Part shown: one piece after another, positions 1 to 8,782 of the stretch
Position numbering within the stretch: position 1 is the stretch's first letter
How the letters are laid out: every line of letters starts with the position of its first letter
From: Hymenobacter perfusus
Lineage (GTDB): Bacteria; Bacteroidota; Bacteroidia; Cytophagales; Hymenobacteraceae
Assembly: GCF_003944765.1 (NCBI RefSeq)
Contig: NZ_RWIU01000009.1
Location: 1 to 64,000, forward strand
Length of the DNA: 64,000 bases
Direction of reading: 5' to 3'
Made by a program: the position numbers and the translations under genes
Notes under the pieces: model-generated
Database searches by the model: none
The model's input: only the letters and a program-made list of their open reading frames with translations
What the model was told of the DNA's origin: nothing

Positions 1-2
1 CT

Positions 3-107
3 CGCACGCGAGAGGCGCTGGAAAGCGTCATCCAAACTGCCATCGACTGGATAACCGAACAGGACGCAAAAAACTGGTTTGACCATTGTGGCTACCATGT
101 ACACTAA
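3..107 (+). CDS. IS630-like transposase, C-terminal fragment cut by window edge
   Basis: The frame is open from the first bases and ends at TAA 105-107. The visible tail contains the pattern ITEQDAKNWFDHCGY. An ending of the form T-x-x-D-x-x-x-W-F-x-H-C-G-Y is usual for DDE transposases of the IS630 group, so this is probably the last 34 residues of such an enzyme. The catalytic residues lie outside the window. The terminal inverted repeat of the element could not be placed between the stop codon and the hairpin at 133. Family assignment rests on this short tail only. Confidence 0.55.
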   Translation, partial: RTREALESVIQTAIDWITEQDAKNWFDHCGYHVH

Positions 108-132
108 CCTGAAATCTGCTCTAGGTCGCAAA

Positions 133-170
133 AACGGCCTCCGGCAGCAGTGTGCCGGAGGCCGTTGAGC
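133..170 (-). terminator. Terminator of the AI-2E permease gene
   Basis: A perfect 14-bp stem (133-146 with 153-166) has a 6-base loop. Read on the minus strand it ends in a run of T. It lies about 20 bp beyond the stop of the permease gene and could also stop read-through from the transposase fragment. Confidence 0.8.
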
Positions 171-187
171 AAAGGAGAAAGCAAGCG

Positions 188-1372
188 TTAAGCCGCCTTG
201 CCGGTCAGGCGCTGCCAGAACCTCTGCACCGCACCCGGCTCCTTGTTTTCCGGTTTCACCGAATCTTCGCCCTCGGCCGTGTCGCCCAGCAGGAAGCCCC
301 AGGGCTCGGTTGATTTGTTGGCGTCCAGCACCACCTTGGCCACCGCAATCAGCGGAATGCTCAGGATCATGCCCGGCGTGCCCCACAGCTCGCCGCCCAG
401 AATCAGGGCCAGAATGGCGGCCAGCGGATTGATGCTCACCTGGGAACCCGTAATCATGGGTGTGATGAAGTTGCCTTCTAGAAACTGCACCACCAGAAAT
501 ACCCCAATCACCAGGGCCGCCTGCACCGGCGAGCCGGTTTCTACCAGCGTAATGATGGCCGGAATTGTAGCCCCAATCATGATACCGATGTAAGGAATAA
601 CGGCCAGCACCGAGGCGAAAATGGCGAAGAAGATGGCGAATTTTACCCCCAGCACCAGCAGCCCGATACCGTTGAGAATTGACACGATAACAATCACCTT
701 GAACAGGCCCGAAATATAGGCCTGCACCACGGTCTGGATGCTATCTACGGTGTGCAATACTGTGGTGCGCTTATCGGGCGCCACAAAGCGGAACATGAAC
801 TGCCGCAGATGGTCGCGGTAGTACAGAAAGCAGAAGATGTAAATCAGCACCTGGGCCAGGTTGCTGAGTACGGCCGACGTAGTGTTGAGCGTAGTGCCCA
901 GGTAAGAACCACCCGACTTTTTGAGGGCTTTGATGGACGTTTCCTTCAAGTCGGCAATGCTCATAGGCTCGTAGCCGAACTTGCTGTGGGCCCACTCCTG
1001 CGCGTTATTGAAGAACTCCATCATCTTCACCTGCAGCTTGGGAATCTCGTTTTTAAACTGCGCCAGCTGTGAGCCGAAGCCCAGAATGATGCCGGCAAAG
1101 CCCACCAACACCAGCAGCAGGCACACGATGATGGCCAGCACGCGCGGTACGCCCTTGGCCTCCATCCACCGGGACAGGGGCAGCAGTAGCAGCGTAAACA
1201 CCGCCGAAAACAGCAGCGGCAGCAGAATATCGTCGAGAATTTTCAGCGAATACACCAGCAGTACGGCCCCCATCATAAAGAACGCAAACTGAATGATGGG
1301 CGTCTGCTTCACAATCGGGTTGGGCTTGTGGCCCGAAGGCGGCAGATGGTGTTGGGTAGCGGGAGGGTGCAT
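188..1372 (-). CDS. AI-2E family transporter (UPF0118 permease)
   Basis: 394 residues. After a polar N-terminal stretch of about 25 residues come hydrophobic segments at roughly 28-50 and 78-100. A long soluble stretch (about 100-160, including FGSQLAQFKNEIPKLQVKM) follows, then a cluster of membrane segments from about 165 to 350. This is the AI-2E transporter layout, and the motif ISIPLIAVAKVVLD near the end matches the family. Members are secondary transporters; some export autoinducer-2 or act as ion antiporters, so the substrate here is unknown. The gene stands alone, divergent from parE. The first Met is followed by a His/Pro-rich leader that may be partly untranslated; another start further in cannot be excluded. 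Confidence 0.85.
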   Translation of the reverse strand: MHPPATQHHLPPSGHKPNPIVKQTPIIQFAFFMMGAVLLVYSLKILDDILLPLLFSAVFTLLLLPLSRWMEAKGVPRVLAIIVCLLLVLVGFAGIILGFGSQLAQFKNEIPKLQVKMMEFFNNAQEWAHSKFGYEPMSIADLKETSIKALKKSGGSYLGTTLNTTSAVLSNLAQVLIYIFCFLYYRDHLRQFMFRFVAPDKRTTVLHTVDSIQTVVQAYISGLFKVIVIVSILNGIGLLVLGVKFAIFFAIFASVLAVIPYIGIMIGATIPAIITLVETGSPVQAALVIGVFLVVQFLEGNFITPMITGSQVSINPLAAILALILGGELWGTPGMILSIPLIAVAKVVLDANKSTEPWGFLLGDTAEGEDSVKPENKEPGAVQRFWQRLTGKAA

Positions 1373-1484
1373 TTGCTAAATTGGTTGGTAAATGGTGTGA
1401 GGGGAAAGTGCGGAAAATGAAATGTAAAGCGGAATTTATGCGGCAGTGTGGTGGTTAAAGCAAGGTGCTTTCCGCAGGTTTTAC

Positions 1485-1492
1485 TAACTTTA
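1485..1492 (+). promoter_or_regulatory. Possible -7 element for parE
   Basis: TAACTTTA here differs at one position from the Bacteroidota -7 consensus TAnnTTTG and lies about 80 bp before the parE start chosen. No convincing -33 TTTG is seen, so this is tentative. Confidence 0.35.
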
Positions 1493-1566
1493 CTAGCGGA
1501 AGAGCAACGCGGAAACGGACGATTTTCTGCGTTATTTTACCTCAAATTCGATTTCTGATTTCCCCG

Positions 1567-3498
1567 ATGGCCGAACCGCAAGTACCCTCCGCCCAACACG
1601 CCTACACCGAAGACAGCATCCGTTCCCTAGACTGGCGCGAGCATATCCGGCTGCGGCCGGGCATGTATATCGGCAAGCTCGGCGACGGTTCCAGCTACGA
1701 TGACGGCATTTACGTGCTGGTAAAGGAGGTGATTGACAACTCCATTGATGAGTACGTAATGGGCCACGGCCGCACCATCGACATCAAAATATCCGACCAG
1801 CGGGTGCAGGTGCGCGACTACGGACGCGGTATTCCGCTGGGCAAAGTGGTAGAAGTGGTCAGTAAAATCAACACGGGCGGCAAGTACGACAGCAAAGTAT
1901 TTCAGAAGTCTGTGGGCTTAAACGGCGTCGGCACTAAAGCGGTTAATGCGCTCAGCAATTACTTTCTGGTGCAGAGCGTGCGCGAGGGCCAGTTGAAGGC
2001 CGCCGAGTTTTCGCAGGGCATTCTGACCAGCGACGCCGCGCCGGTGAAAACCAGCCAGCGCAACGGTACGCTCATGACGTTCCAGCCCGACGAGTCGATT
2101 TTCCGCAACTACCGCTTCATCCCGGAGTACCTGGAAAACCAGATCTGGAACTACTGCTACCTCAACGCGGGCCTCACCATCAACTTCAACGGCCAGAAGT
2201 ACTTTTCTGAGAACGGCCTCAAAGACCTGCTGGAGCGCAAGGCCGACCGAGAGAGCCTGCGCTATGACATCATCCACCTCAAGGCCGAGGACATTGAGCT
2301 GGCCCTCACCCACGGCAACGACTACGGCGAGGAGTATTACAGCTTCGTGAACGGGCAGTACACCACCCAGGGCGGGACTCACCTAGCCGCTTTCCGGGAG
2401 GCCGTGGTGAAAACCGTGCAGGAGTTTTTCGCCAAAACCAACAAGAACAAGAAGTACGAAGCCTCCGACATCCGGGCCTCCATCATTGCCGCCATTTCGG
2501 TGCGGGTGCAGGAGCCCGTGTTCGAAAGCCAGACCAAAACCAAGCTGGGCAGCATCAACATGGGTCCTGACGGCCCCACGGTGCGCGGGTTCATGCTCGA
2601 TTTCGTGAAGGAGCACCTCGATAACTACCTGCACGAACACCCGCTGGTAGCCGATGCCCTCCGCAAGCGCATCGACCAGAGCGAGCGGGAGCGGACCGAC
2701 ATGGCCGGGGTGAAGAAGCTGGCCAACCAGCGCGCCAAAAAAGCCAATCTGCACAACCGCAAGCTCCGCGACTGTCGGTTTCATTTGGGCGAAAACGCCA
2801 AGGAGGCCGAGAAGGAGCTGCTCACCACCCTGTTCATCACCGAGGGCGACTCGGCGTCGGGCTCTATCACCAAAAGCCGCAACGTGGAAACGGAGGCCGT
2901 TTTCAGTCTGCGCGGCAAGCCCCTGAACTGCTTCGGGCTGAAAAAGAAAATCGTGTACGAGAACGAGGAGCTGAACCTGCTCCAGCACGCGCTCAACATT
3001 GAGGAAGGTATTGAGGGCCTGCGCTACAACCGCGTGGTGGTAGCCACCGACGCCGACGTGGACGGCATGCACATCCGGCTGCTGCTGCTCACTTTCTTCC
3101 TGCAGTTCTTCCCTGATCTGGTCCGCAACGGCCACGTATTCATCCTGGAAACGCCGCTGTTCCGGGTGCGCAACAAGAAAACTACCATTTACTGCTACAA
3201 CGAGCAGGAAAAGCAGGCCGCCATGCGCCAGCTGGGCCGCAACCCCGAAGTCACGCGCTTCAAGGGACTGGGCGAAATCAGCCCCGACGAGTTCGGTAAG
3301 TTCATCGGCGACAACATCAAGCTGGAGCCCGTGATTCTGCAGTCTGACCGCTCCATTCAGCAGGTACTTACCTACTACATGGGCAAGAACACGCCCGCCC
3401 GTCAGGAATTCATCATCGACAACCTGCGCCAGGAAAAGGATCTGGTGACTTCTGACGTGCTGCCGGTAGCCGAGGTGCCGGAGGAAGATCTGGCGTAG
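1567..3498 (+). CDS. parE: DNA topoisomerase IV subunit B (ParE/GyrB type II topoisomerase ATPase)
   Basis: 643 residues from the ATG at 1567; the frame is open further upstream to 1465, but that extension has no family character. The GHKL ATPase signatures are clear: KEVIDNSIDEY (Glu54/Asn58), DYGRGIP near 84 and GLNGVGTKAVNAL near 118. The transducer domain follows, then the TOPRIM metal site with TEGDSASGS near 425 and DADVDG near 495, and RFKGLGEI near the C-terminus. The product supplies ATP hydrolysis and the TOPRIM fold for decatenation together with the GyrA-like subunit at 8783. ParE and ParC homologues in Bacteroidota are often annotated generically as gyrase/topoisomerase IV. The pair is separated here by about 5 kb of signalling genes, which is unusual for an operon pair. 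Confidence 0.93.
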   Translation: MAEPQVPSAQHAYTEDSIRSLDWREHIRLRPGMYIGKLGDGSSYDDGIYVLVKEVIDNSIDEYVMGHGRTIDIKISDQRVQVRDYGRGIPLGKVVEVVSKINTGGKYDSKVFQKSVGLNGVGTKAVNALSNYFLVQSVREGQLKAAEFSQGILTSDAAPVKTSQRNGTLMTFQPDESIFRNYRFIPEYLENQIWNYCYLNAGLTINFNGQKYFSENGLKDLLERKADRESLRYDIIHLKAEDIELALTHGNDYGEEYYSFVNGQYTTQGGTHLAAFREAVVKTVQEFFAKTNKNKKYEASDIRASIIAAISVRVQEPVFESQTKTKLGSINMGPDGPTVRGFMLDFVKEHLDNYLHEHPLVADALRKRIDQSERERTDMAGVKKLANQRAKKANLHNRKLRDCRFHLGENAKEAEKELLTTLFITEGDSASGSITKSRNVETEAVFSLRGKPLNCFGLKKKIVYENEELNLLQHALNIEEGIEGLRYNRVVVATDADVDGMHIRLLLLTFFLQFFPDLVRNGHVFILETPLFRVRNKKTTIYCYNEQEKQAAMRQLGRNPEVTRFKGLGEISPDEFGKFIGDNIKLEPVILQSDRSIQQVLTYYMGKNTPARQEFIIDNLRQEKDLVTSDVLPVAEVPEEDLA

Positions 3499-3523
3499 TT
3501 GCTGGCATACGTAAACTAGAGTG

Positions 3524-3558
3524 AATGCCCCATCCAGCTCTGTGCCGGGTGGGGCATT
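3524..3558 (+). terminator. Terminator-like hairpin after parE
   Basis: A 9-bp stem AATGCCCCA (3524-3532) pairs with TGGGGCATT (3550-3558), and inner bases pair further. It lies 25 bp after the parE stop. No long T run follows. Confidence 0.55.
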
Positions 3559-3734
3559 GGCATTACCAGCGTGCCGGGAAGAAGCGTAAGCTCACCAATC
3601 TGGTAAGTCGGAAATGAAGGCACTTATCATCAACCGCCAACCAAGGCTGGAAAGGCTTTGTAAAGTCGAAAACAGGGCGCGGGAATAGTGTATCTTGTCC
3701 CACCTTTTTTCTGAATACCATATTTTTTCCTTGC

Positions 3735-5723
3735 ATGAACCGGTTCCTGCTTCGCCGCGCATTACTGCTCCTGCTGGGCATGCAGCTGACGGCAGCGGCT
3801 CCGGTCAAGGGAGAGAGAAATACTCCTGCAATTGCGCCAGTCGCTTCTTCGGAGCGGATAACAGCCATTGCCGTACAACGGACCAGCCAACGACGTATTG
3901 ACAGCCTGCAGGCCCTGATTGATGCCCGCCCGGTGCTGGATACCATCAAAATAATGCAGGTGACCCGCCTCGCCTGGGAAATACAGCAGCGCGACGTGCG
4001 GGCCGGCCTGCCGGTACTCCGGCGAGCACTACAGATGTCGCACCAGCTGCGGTGCCGGGATTACGAAGCGGAGGCGCTGCTGGACCTGGCCGACTGCCAC
4101 ATTCTGTTAGGGGAGTACGCTGCAGCCAGGCATTGGCTGAATCAGGCAGATGCAGAGTTCCGGCGCATCCATAATATCGGGGGGCGCATCCGGTATCTGG
4201 GGCGCATGGCCAGAATTGCCTCGCAGCAGGGCCAGTATGCCCGGGCCCTGTCGTATTGCTTCCGGGTGCCGGCCTCGTATGATGCGGGAGATACGCGCCG
4301 CTTCTACACCAGCCTGCAGATTCAGATTGGCAGTACCTACCGGCAACTGGGCGAACTGCCAACAGCGGAGCGGTACCTGCGCCATGCCCTGAAAGTGGCT
4401 CTGCGCCACGACTACCCCGACCGGCTCAACCTGATTTATGGTGAACTGGGGGAAGTGTGCCGCCAGCAGGGGCGCTGGGCACAGGCCAGCCGCTACTACG
4501 CACAAAGCATGACCATTAGCGAGAAGCTGCATCTGGCTCCGGAAATTCTGGGGATGGAAATTAATCTAGCGGAAATGGACGCGCAGCTGGGTCGGAATGT
4601 GGGAGCCATGCAGCGTGCTTATCCGGTACTCTGGCAGGCAAAAAAAGTACTGCCTCTGGCAGTGCCCCGGGTGCTGGTGCTGCTGGCGCGGGGCAACCTG
4701 AACCGGGGCTATGCAGATAGTGCCGTGCTGTACGCCCAGAAAAGCCTGCAGGCCAGCCAGCTCATCCATTCGCAGTCGGGCCTGCAGAATGCCAGCGAAG
4801 TGCTGGCGCAGGCGTACGCCGGACTGGGACAGTTTGCCCGCGCTTACCAGGCCCAGCAGCAGTTTATGGTTGCGCGGGACAGTCTGACTGGGGCGGAAGT
4901 AAGCCGGCGTACGGCCGCCCTGCAGTATCGGCACCAGCTCCGTGAGCAGCAGAACAAAATTACGCTGCTTACCCAGCAAACGCGCCTGCAGCAGCAACAG
5001 CAGCAACTGGTGCGGTTGCGGCAGCAATGGCAGGTGGCACTGCTGGTGGGAGTGGGGGCGCTGGTGGCTTTGTTGGCCGGAGTGGTATTCTGGTTGTACC
5101 GCCGCCGGCAGGCCGCCCGCGAAGCCGCCCTGCGTACCAGCCTGGCCGCCGACCTGCACGATGATGTGGGCTCCCTGCTCACCCAGATTTCCCTGCAGAG
5201 CACCATGTTGCGGGAAGGCCTGTACCCGCCCGAGCAGCAGCGCGGCCACCTCGACCACATGGCTGAAACCAGCCGCATGGCCGCCCGCCAGATGAGCGAC
5301 GTGGTGTGGGGCATTGATGCCCGCAACGACTCCTTTGTCAGCGTGCTGGACCGCATGCGTGACCACGCTCACCAAGTGCTGCCCCCGGCCGGCCTGGAGC
5401 TGGATTTCTTCGCCGACCCCGCATTGCTGACCGCGTCTGTGCCGTTGAACACCCGTCAGGCGGTATATTTGATTTACAAGGAAGCCCTGCACAATGCCGT
5501 GAAGCACGCACGGGCTTCCCTGGTAACGGTGCGCCTGCGCCTGCGCGGGCGCCAGCTGGAGCTGCAGGTGGCCGATGATGGCTGTGGTGGCCCGGTACCT
5601 GCCCAGCCGGCCGGGCAGGGGCTGCGCAATATGCAGGCCCGGGCTGCTGGTGTGGCCGGCACCGTTACCTACGACACGGCCGGCCCCGGTTTTCGGCTGG
5701 TAGCCCGGCTGCCGCTGGGCTGA
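3735..5723 (+). CDS. TPR-containing sensor histidine kinase (HisKA_3 / NarL-type partner)
   Basis: 662 residues. An N-terminal signal-like segment (MNRFLLRRALLLLLGMQLTA) precedes tetratricopeptide-type helical pairs over roughly 60-390, with repeated Y-x-x-A-L/A-x-x-Y patterns. A Gln-rich coiled coil (about 395-430) leads into one transmembrane segment (about 435-457, LLVGVGALVALLAGVVFWLY). The cytoplasmic part carries the HisKA_3 phospho-acceptor box LAADLHDDVGSLL near 475. A HATPase domain follows with N box EALHNAVKHA, DDGCGG, and a GQGLRNMQARA box. The layout fits a periplasmic TPR sensor that phosphorylates a LuxR/NarL response regulator, and such a gene follows 74 bp downstream. The ligand cannot be told from sequence. 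The promoter may be TATCTTGT near 3691. Confidence 0.88.
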   Translation: MNRFLLRRALLLLLGMQLTAAAPVKGERNTPAIAPVASSERITAIAVQRTSQRRIDSLQALIDARPVLDTIKIMQVTRLAWEIQQRDVRAGLPVLRRALQMSHQLRCRDYEAEALLDLADCHILLGEYAAARHWLNQADAEFRRIHNIGGRIRYLGRMARIASQQGQYARALSYCFRVPASYDAGDTRRFYTSLQIQIGSTYRQLGELPTAERYLRHALKVALRHDYPDRLNLIYGELGEVCRQQGRWAQASRYYAQSMTISEKLHLAPEILGMEINLAEMDAQLGRNVGAMQRAYPVLWQAKKVLPLAVPRVLVLLARGNLNRGYADSAVLYAQKSLQASQLIHSQSGLQNASEVLAQAYAGLGQFARAYQAQQQFMVARDSLTGAEVSRRTAALQYRHQLREQQNKITLLTQQTRLQQQQQQLVRLRQQWQVALLVGVGALVALLAGVVFWLYRRRQAAREAALRTSLAADLHDDVGSLLTQISLQSTMLREGLYPPEQQRGHLDHMAETSRMAARQMSDVVWGIDARNDSFVSVLDRMRDHAHQVLPPAGLELDFFADPALLTASVPLNTRQAVYLIYKEALHNAVKHARASLVTVRLRLRGRQLELQVADDGCGGPVPAQPAGQGLRNMQARAAGVAGTVTYDTAGPGFRLVARLPLG

Positions 5724-5797
5724 AGCCGGTTCTGCACGTAGTTAGTTTCGGGCTGCCAGGAGCGCAAATTTCACATATTCATGCTATACTGCCAGCA

Positions 5798-6445
5798 ATG
5801 TCTACCGGCGACCTTTGTCAGGTGATTACTTTGGGCATCATTGAAGACCAGCCAACTATCCGGGAAGCCCTCACCGGCTATCTGTGCGCGCAGCCGGAGT
5901 TCAGCTGCGTGCTGAGTGCGGGCTCGGTAGAGGAATTTCTGGCGGCCCTGCCCACGCTGGCCGCCGCGCCCACGCTGGTGCTGTCAGATATCGGGCTGCC
6001 CGGTATGTCGGGCATTGAAGGACTGCCGCACCTGCGCCGCCTGTTGCCAGCGGTGGAAGTAGTGATGCTGAGCGTGTATACTGATGCCGGGCAGGTATTT
6101 GAGGCCTTGCGCGCCGGGGCAGTAGGCTACCTCGAAAAAGACACCCCGCTGCCGCTGCTCAGAGAGCATCTGCTGCAGGTGGCCGCCGGTGGCTCGCCCA
6201 TGTCGCCCAGCATTGCCCGCCACGTCATCCGCCACTTCCAGCCGGCCCCGCGCCCGGCTCTGGAGCCTCTCACGGCTCGTGAGCAGGATATTGTGCGTGG
6301 CATTGAGGACGGCCTGAGTTACCAGCGCATTGCCGACCGGCTCTTCCTGAGCATTGATACCGTGCGCAGCCACATCCGGCAGGTGTACCGTAAGCTGGAG
6401 GTGAACTCCAAGGCCGAGCTGCTGGCCCGCAACTACCGCCGCTGA
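5798..6445 (+). CDS. LuxR/NarL-family response regulator
   Basis: 215 residues. The receiver domain (about 10-130) has the acidic pair in IIEDQP, the phospho-accepting Asp in LVLSDIGLPGMSG near 65, and the conserved Lys in YLEKDTP near 113. A GerE/LuxR helix-turn-helix follows, beginning LTAREQDIVRGIEDGLSY and continuing IADRLFLSIDTVRSHIRQVYRKL (about 158-205). It is the probable partner of the TPR histidine kinase immediately upstream in the same orientation. Its targets are unknown; the next gene is a paralogous receiver domain. Confidence 0.9.
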   Translation: MSTGDLCQVITLGIIEDQPTIREALTGYLCAQPEFSCVLSAGSVEEFLAALPTLAAAPTLVLSDIGLPGMSGIEGLPHLRRLLPAVEVVMLSVYTDAGQVFEALRAGAVGYLEKDTPLPLLREHLLQVAAGGSPMSPSIARHVIRHFQPAPRPALEPLTAREQDIVRGIEDGLSYQRIADRLFLSIDTVRSHIRQVYRKLEVNSKAELLARNYRR

Positions 6446-6606
6446 ACGGCCTGCGTGCTCATCTGCCGGGGTGGCTGCCTGATGTACCGCGCTACTGCGA
6501 ACTACTGGCAGCAGTTCCATTGTGCAACCCGGCAGGGGCGTGGCGCGGGAAAATCCGGTAGCCATTTTCGCATGTTCATGTGATACCGCCGCGTGGTTCT
6601 GGCTGC

Positions 6607-6614
6607 TACCTTGC
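6607..6614 (+). promoter_or_regulatory. Possible -7 element, giving a leaderless or near-leaderless mRNA
   Basis: TACCTTGC resembles TAnnTTTG and ends only four bases before the ATG at 6619. If it works as a -7 element, transcription would begin at about the start codon. No clear -33 element is seen. Confidence 0.35.
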
Positions 6615-6618
6615 CCCG

Positions 6619-7032
6619 ATGAAAAGCATAGTGGCTATCATCGAAGCAGAACCCGCAGTACGGGAGGTTTGGCAGGCTTATCTCGGAGCCCAGCCGGAGT
6701 TTGAAAGTGTGGTGGTGGCTGAGTCGGTGGAAGAGCTGGTGGCCACGCTGCTGGCCGGAGCCCGCAAGCCGCACCTGATTCTGCTGGATGCCCGCCTGCC
6801 CAGGGCAGCGGCCTTGGCAGATATTGCCTTGCTCCGGGAATTCGCCGCCCTGGCCGCCGTGGTGCTTATGGTGGAGGAGTCGGCCGGCTTGTCGGGCCGG
6901 GCGGGCGGAGCTAATGGGTATCTGTTGAAAAATACCCCCTTGCCGACCATCAAGGAAGGCTTGCTGGAAGTACTGTTCAGCGTGTCGGCTCTGCCCGTCG
7001 TTGTGCCCGTGCCGTCGGTATATGCTTTCTGA
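6619..7032 (+). CDS. Stand-alone degenerate receiver-domain protein
   Basis: 137 residues from ATG 6619; the frame is open upstream to 6580, but the 13 extra residues do not belong to the fold. It aligns with the first domain of the preceding regulator: IIEAEPAVREVWQAYLGAQPEFE against IIEDQPTIREALTGYLCAQPEFS, and NGYLLKNTPLPTIKEGLLEV against VGYLEKDTPLPLLREHLLQV. The phospho-acceptor Asp (LILLDARLP) and the conserved Lys remain, but the second acidic residue of the metal pocket is Ala, and the usual Thr/Ser position falls in MVEES. There is no DNA-binding domain; the protein ends soon after the receiver in a hydrophobic tail. It looks like a tandem duplicate that lost its output domain and may act as a phosphate sink or decoy. 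Confidence 0.7.
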   Translation: MKSIVAIIEAEPAVREVWQAYLGAQPEFESVVVAESVEELVATLLAGARKPHLILLDARLPRAAALADIALLREFAALAAVVLMVEESAGLSGRAGGANGYLLKNTPLPTIKEGLLEVLFSVSALPVVVPVPSVYAF

Positions 7033-7131
7033 AACGGCGTCGGGCCGCCCGGCACTATGCCGGCAGGCGGCTCCCGGGGGCGGTGGTAGCATAGCTTTTC
7101 GCTATTTTGGCCGCCTATCACCACAGTCACT

Positions 7132-8304
7132 ATGCTTGCCATCCTTACGGATATCCGTCAGCGCCTGAAAACCGGCGACTATAAAAACGAAGAACACGTC
7201 CACCTGTCCCTGGTAGCACGCATTGTGCAAGCGCTGGGCTGGAACATCTGGAATCCCGGCGAAGTGTATGCCGAGTTCAAAGCCACTCCGAACGAAGATG
7301 TCAAGCGGGTAGATCTGGCCCTGTTTGCTGATAACCTGTCGGAGGACGCTATTTTTATCGAGTGCAAGGGCGCCGGCAATCTGGCCAAAGGCCTGCCCGA
7401 AGACCTGGCCAAAGTGGAACGGCAGCTGCGCGACTACAACAAGGATAATACTGCCCAGCTCGCCATCATCACCAATGGCCGCATCTGGCGATTTTACTAC
7501 TGCTACACCAGCGGGGAGTTTGCCAGTAAGCACTTCAAAACCCTCAACCTCTCCGAAGACGACCTAGAAACGGTAGTTGAGTTCTTTACCCTGTTCCTGA
7601 GCAAAGCTGCCGTGGCCGACCGGAGCGCCCGGGCCGCCGCCGAAAGCTACCTCAACCTCACCCGCAAGCAGCAGAAAATGCAGGATGCCCGTCCCGAGGC
7701 CGAGCGGCGCATCACCCAGTACCCGTTTCCCAGCCTGCCCGACGCGCTGATGCAGGTGGTAGCCGAACAGCACACCGCTGTTTCACGGCAGGAGGCGGAA
7801 GTCTTTCTGGAAGGCCACGACGGCCGCCTGCTCCGGCCTGCCGGGGTTGCCAGCAAAACCGCCCCCGCTACACCTGCGCCGCCCGAAGAAGTACCCGCCA
7901 AAGCCGCTCCTGCCCAAAAGGCCCCTAAACGCCGGGCCGCTCCGCTCCCAAAACCGCCCGCCGCATCCGCACCGGTAGTTGCTGAACCGGCTCCAATGCA
8001 GCCAATGGGAGAGCAGTTTACGCTGAAGCAGGCGACGGCTCACGCCACCGCTTATCTGCAGCCCGATGGCCGGTTGCTGGTGGCGGCCGGCTCCCTGGCT
8101 GCCGCTCAGGCGGCGGGCAGCATTCCGCCCAAACAGAAAGCCCTGCGTGAAACCCTGCTCACCGCCGGCGTCCTGCGCCCAACCGGCGACTACCTGGAAT
8201 TCAAGGAAAACTACGTTTTTGTCTCTGCCAATGCCGCCGCCGCAGTTATTGTAGCCCGCGCCGTAAATGCCCAACTGGCCTGGAAACACGCTACTGGCCG
8301 GTAG
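7132..8304 (+). CDS. Stand-alone HsdR-N-like endonuclease-fold protein with DUF4357-like C-terminus
   Basis: 390 residues. The N-terminal 150 residues resemble the nuclease-like domain of type I restriction R subunits and related orphan proteins: NEEHVHLSLVARIVQALGW, then VKRVDLALF, then IFIECKGAG, where D-(x)n-E-x-K fits the PD-(D/E)xK pattern, and later AIITNGRIWRFYY. A Lys/Ala/Pro-rich linker (about 240-285) leads to a C-terminal domain with the DUF4357 look (GRLLVAAGSLA, then LRETLLTAGVL, FKENYVFVSANAAAAVIVAR and WK). No helicase or methylase gene adjoins, so it is not a complete restriction system. It could be a solitary nuclease or a DNA-binding protein. It lies between signalling genes and parC, with its own start 99 bp after the preceding stop. 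Confidence 0.7.
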   Translation: MLAILTDIRQRLKTGDYKNEEHVHLSLVARIVQALGWNIWNPGEVYAEFKATPNEDVKRVDLALFADNLSEDAIFIECKGAGNLAKGLPEDLAKVERQLRDYNKDNTAQLAIITNGRIWRFYYCYTSGEFASKHFKTLNLSEDDLETVVEFFTLFLSKAAVADRSARAAAESYLNLTRKQQKMQDARPEAERRITQYPFPSLPDALMQVVAEQHTAVSRQEAEVFLEGHDGRLLRPAGVASKTAPATPAPPEEVPAKAAPAQKAPKRRAAPLPKPPAASAPVVAEPAPMQPMGEQFTLKQATAHATAYLQPDGRLLVAAGSLAAAQAAGSIPPKQKALRETLLTAGVLRPTGDYLEFKENYVFVSANAAAAVIVARAVNAQLAWKHATGR

Positions 8305-8782
8305 GTACGGGATTTTCTGACAGATAGCAGGTAGGAGCCAGGGCTGCGTTCTGACGTCCTCCTGAGTAGGGTTACGCGGCCGGAAGCATGGCATCTGAAA
8401 CGGCAGGGAGCAAACGAATGCTAAATTGATTGGCTGAAAAACGGCACGGTTTAACCTGGGTGAGGGGCTGGTATGATGCAGGATCGGCCTTGTCGAGGGT
8501 GGGTACTTGTATTTGGCTAATGAAATTAGGAACTTTGAGTCAGGGTTCAGGCGTTGAAAAAATTGTGTTCTGCGCCGCCAGCGGTACTTTTGCTGGCCCG
8601 GAGCTGCGCAGTAGTCCGGCAGAATGCCGCCGATTTTCTTCGTAGCTTTTCCCCTGAGTATTTGCGCTGCTGCGTTGGATTTTGACCTTTCAAGCCAAAC
8701 ACGCAGGATAATAAAGCCTTCCGCCTGTGTGGCCGGAAGAGAGGTACAAGAACAATAACCGTGGCAAACGCCACACTCCACC
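8305..8782. other. Non-coding gap upstream of parC
   Basis: About 480 bp with no convincing gene; the short frame at 8430-8645 has no family character. It holds an exact -7 element at 8585, leaving a leader of roughly 185 nt before parC, and a 5-bp hairpin GTGGC/GCCAC at 8761-8774 just before the GTG start. Confidence 0.5.
8562..8592 (+). promoter_or_regulatory. Promoter for parC (TTGTG-N-TACTTTTG)
   Basis: TACTTTTG (8585-8592) matches the Bacteroidota -7 consensus TAnnTTTG exactly. TTGTG about 20 bp upstream fits the -33 position. Confidence 0.6.

Noticed and set aside
8430..8645. A 71-residue frame in the parC leader
   Set aside because: No family, no ribosome-binding site, and it overlaps the best promoter of parC.
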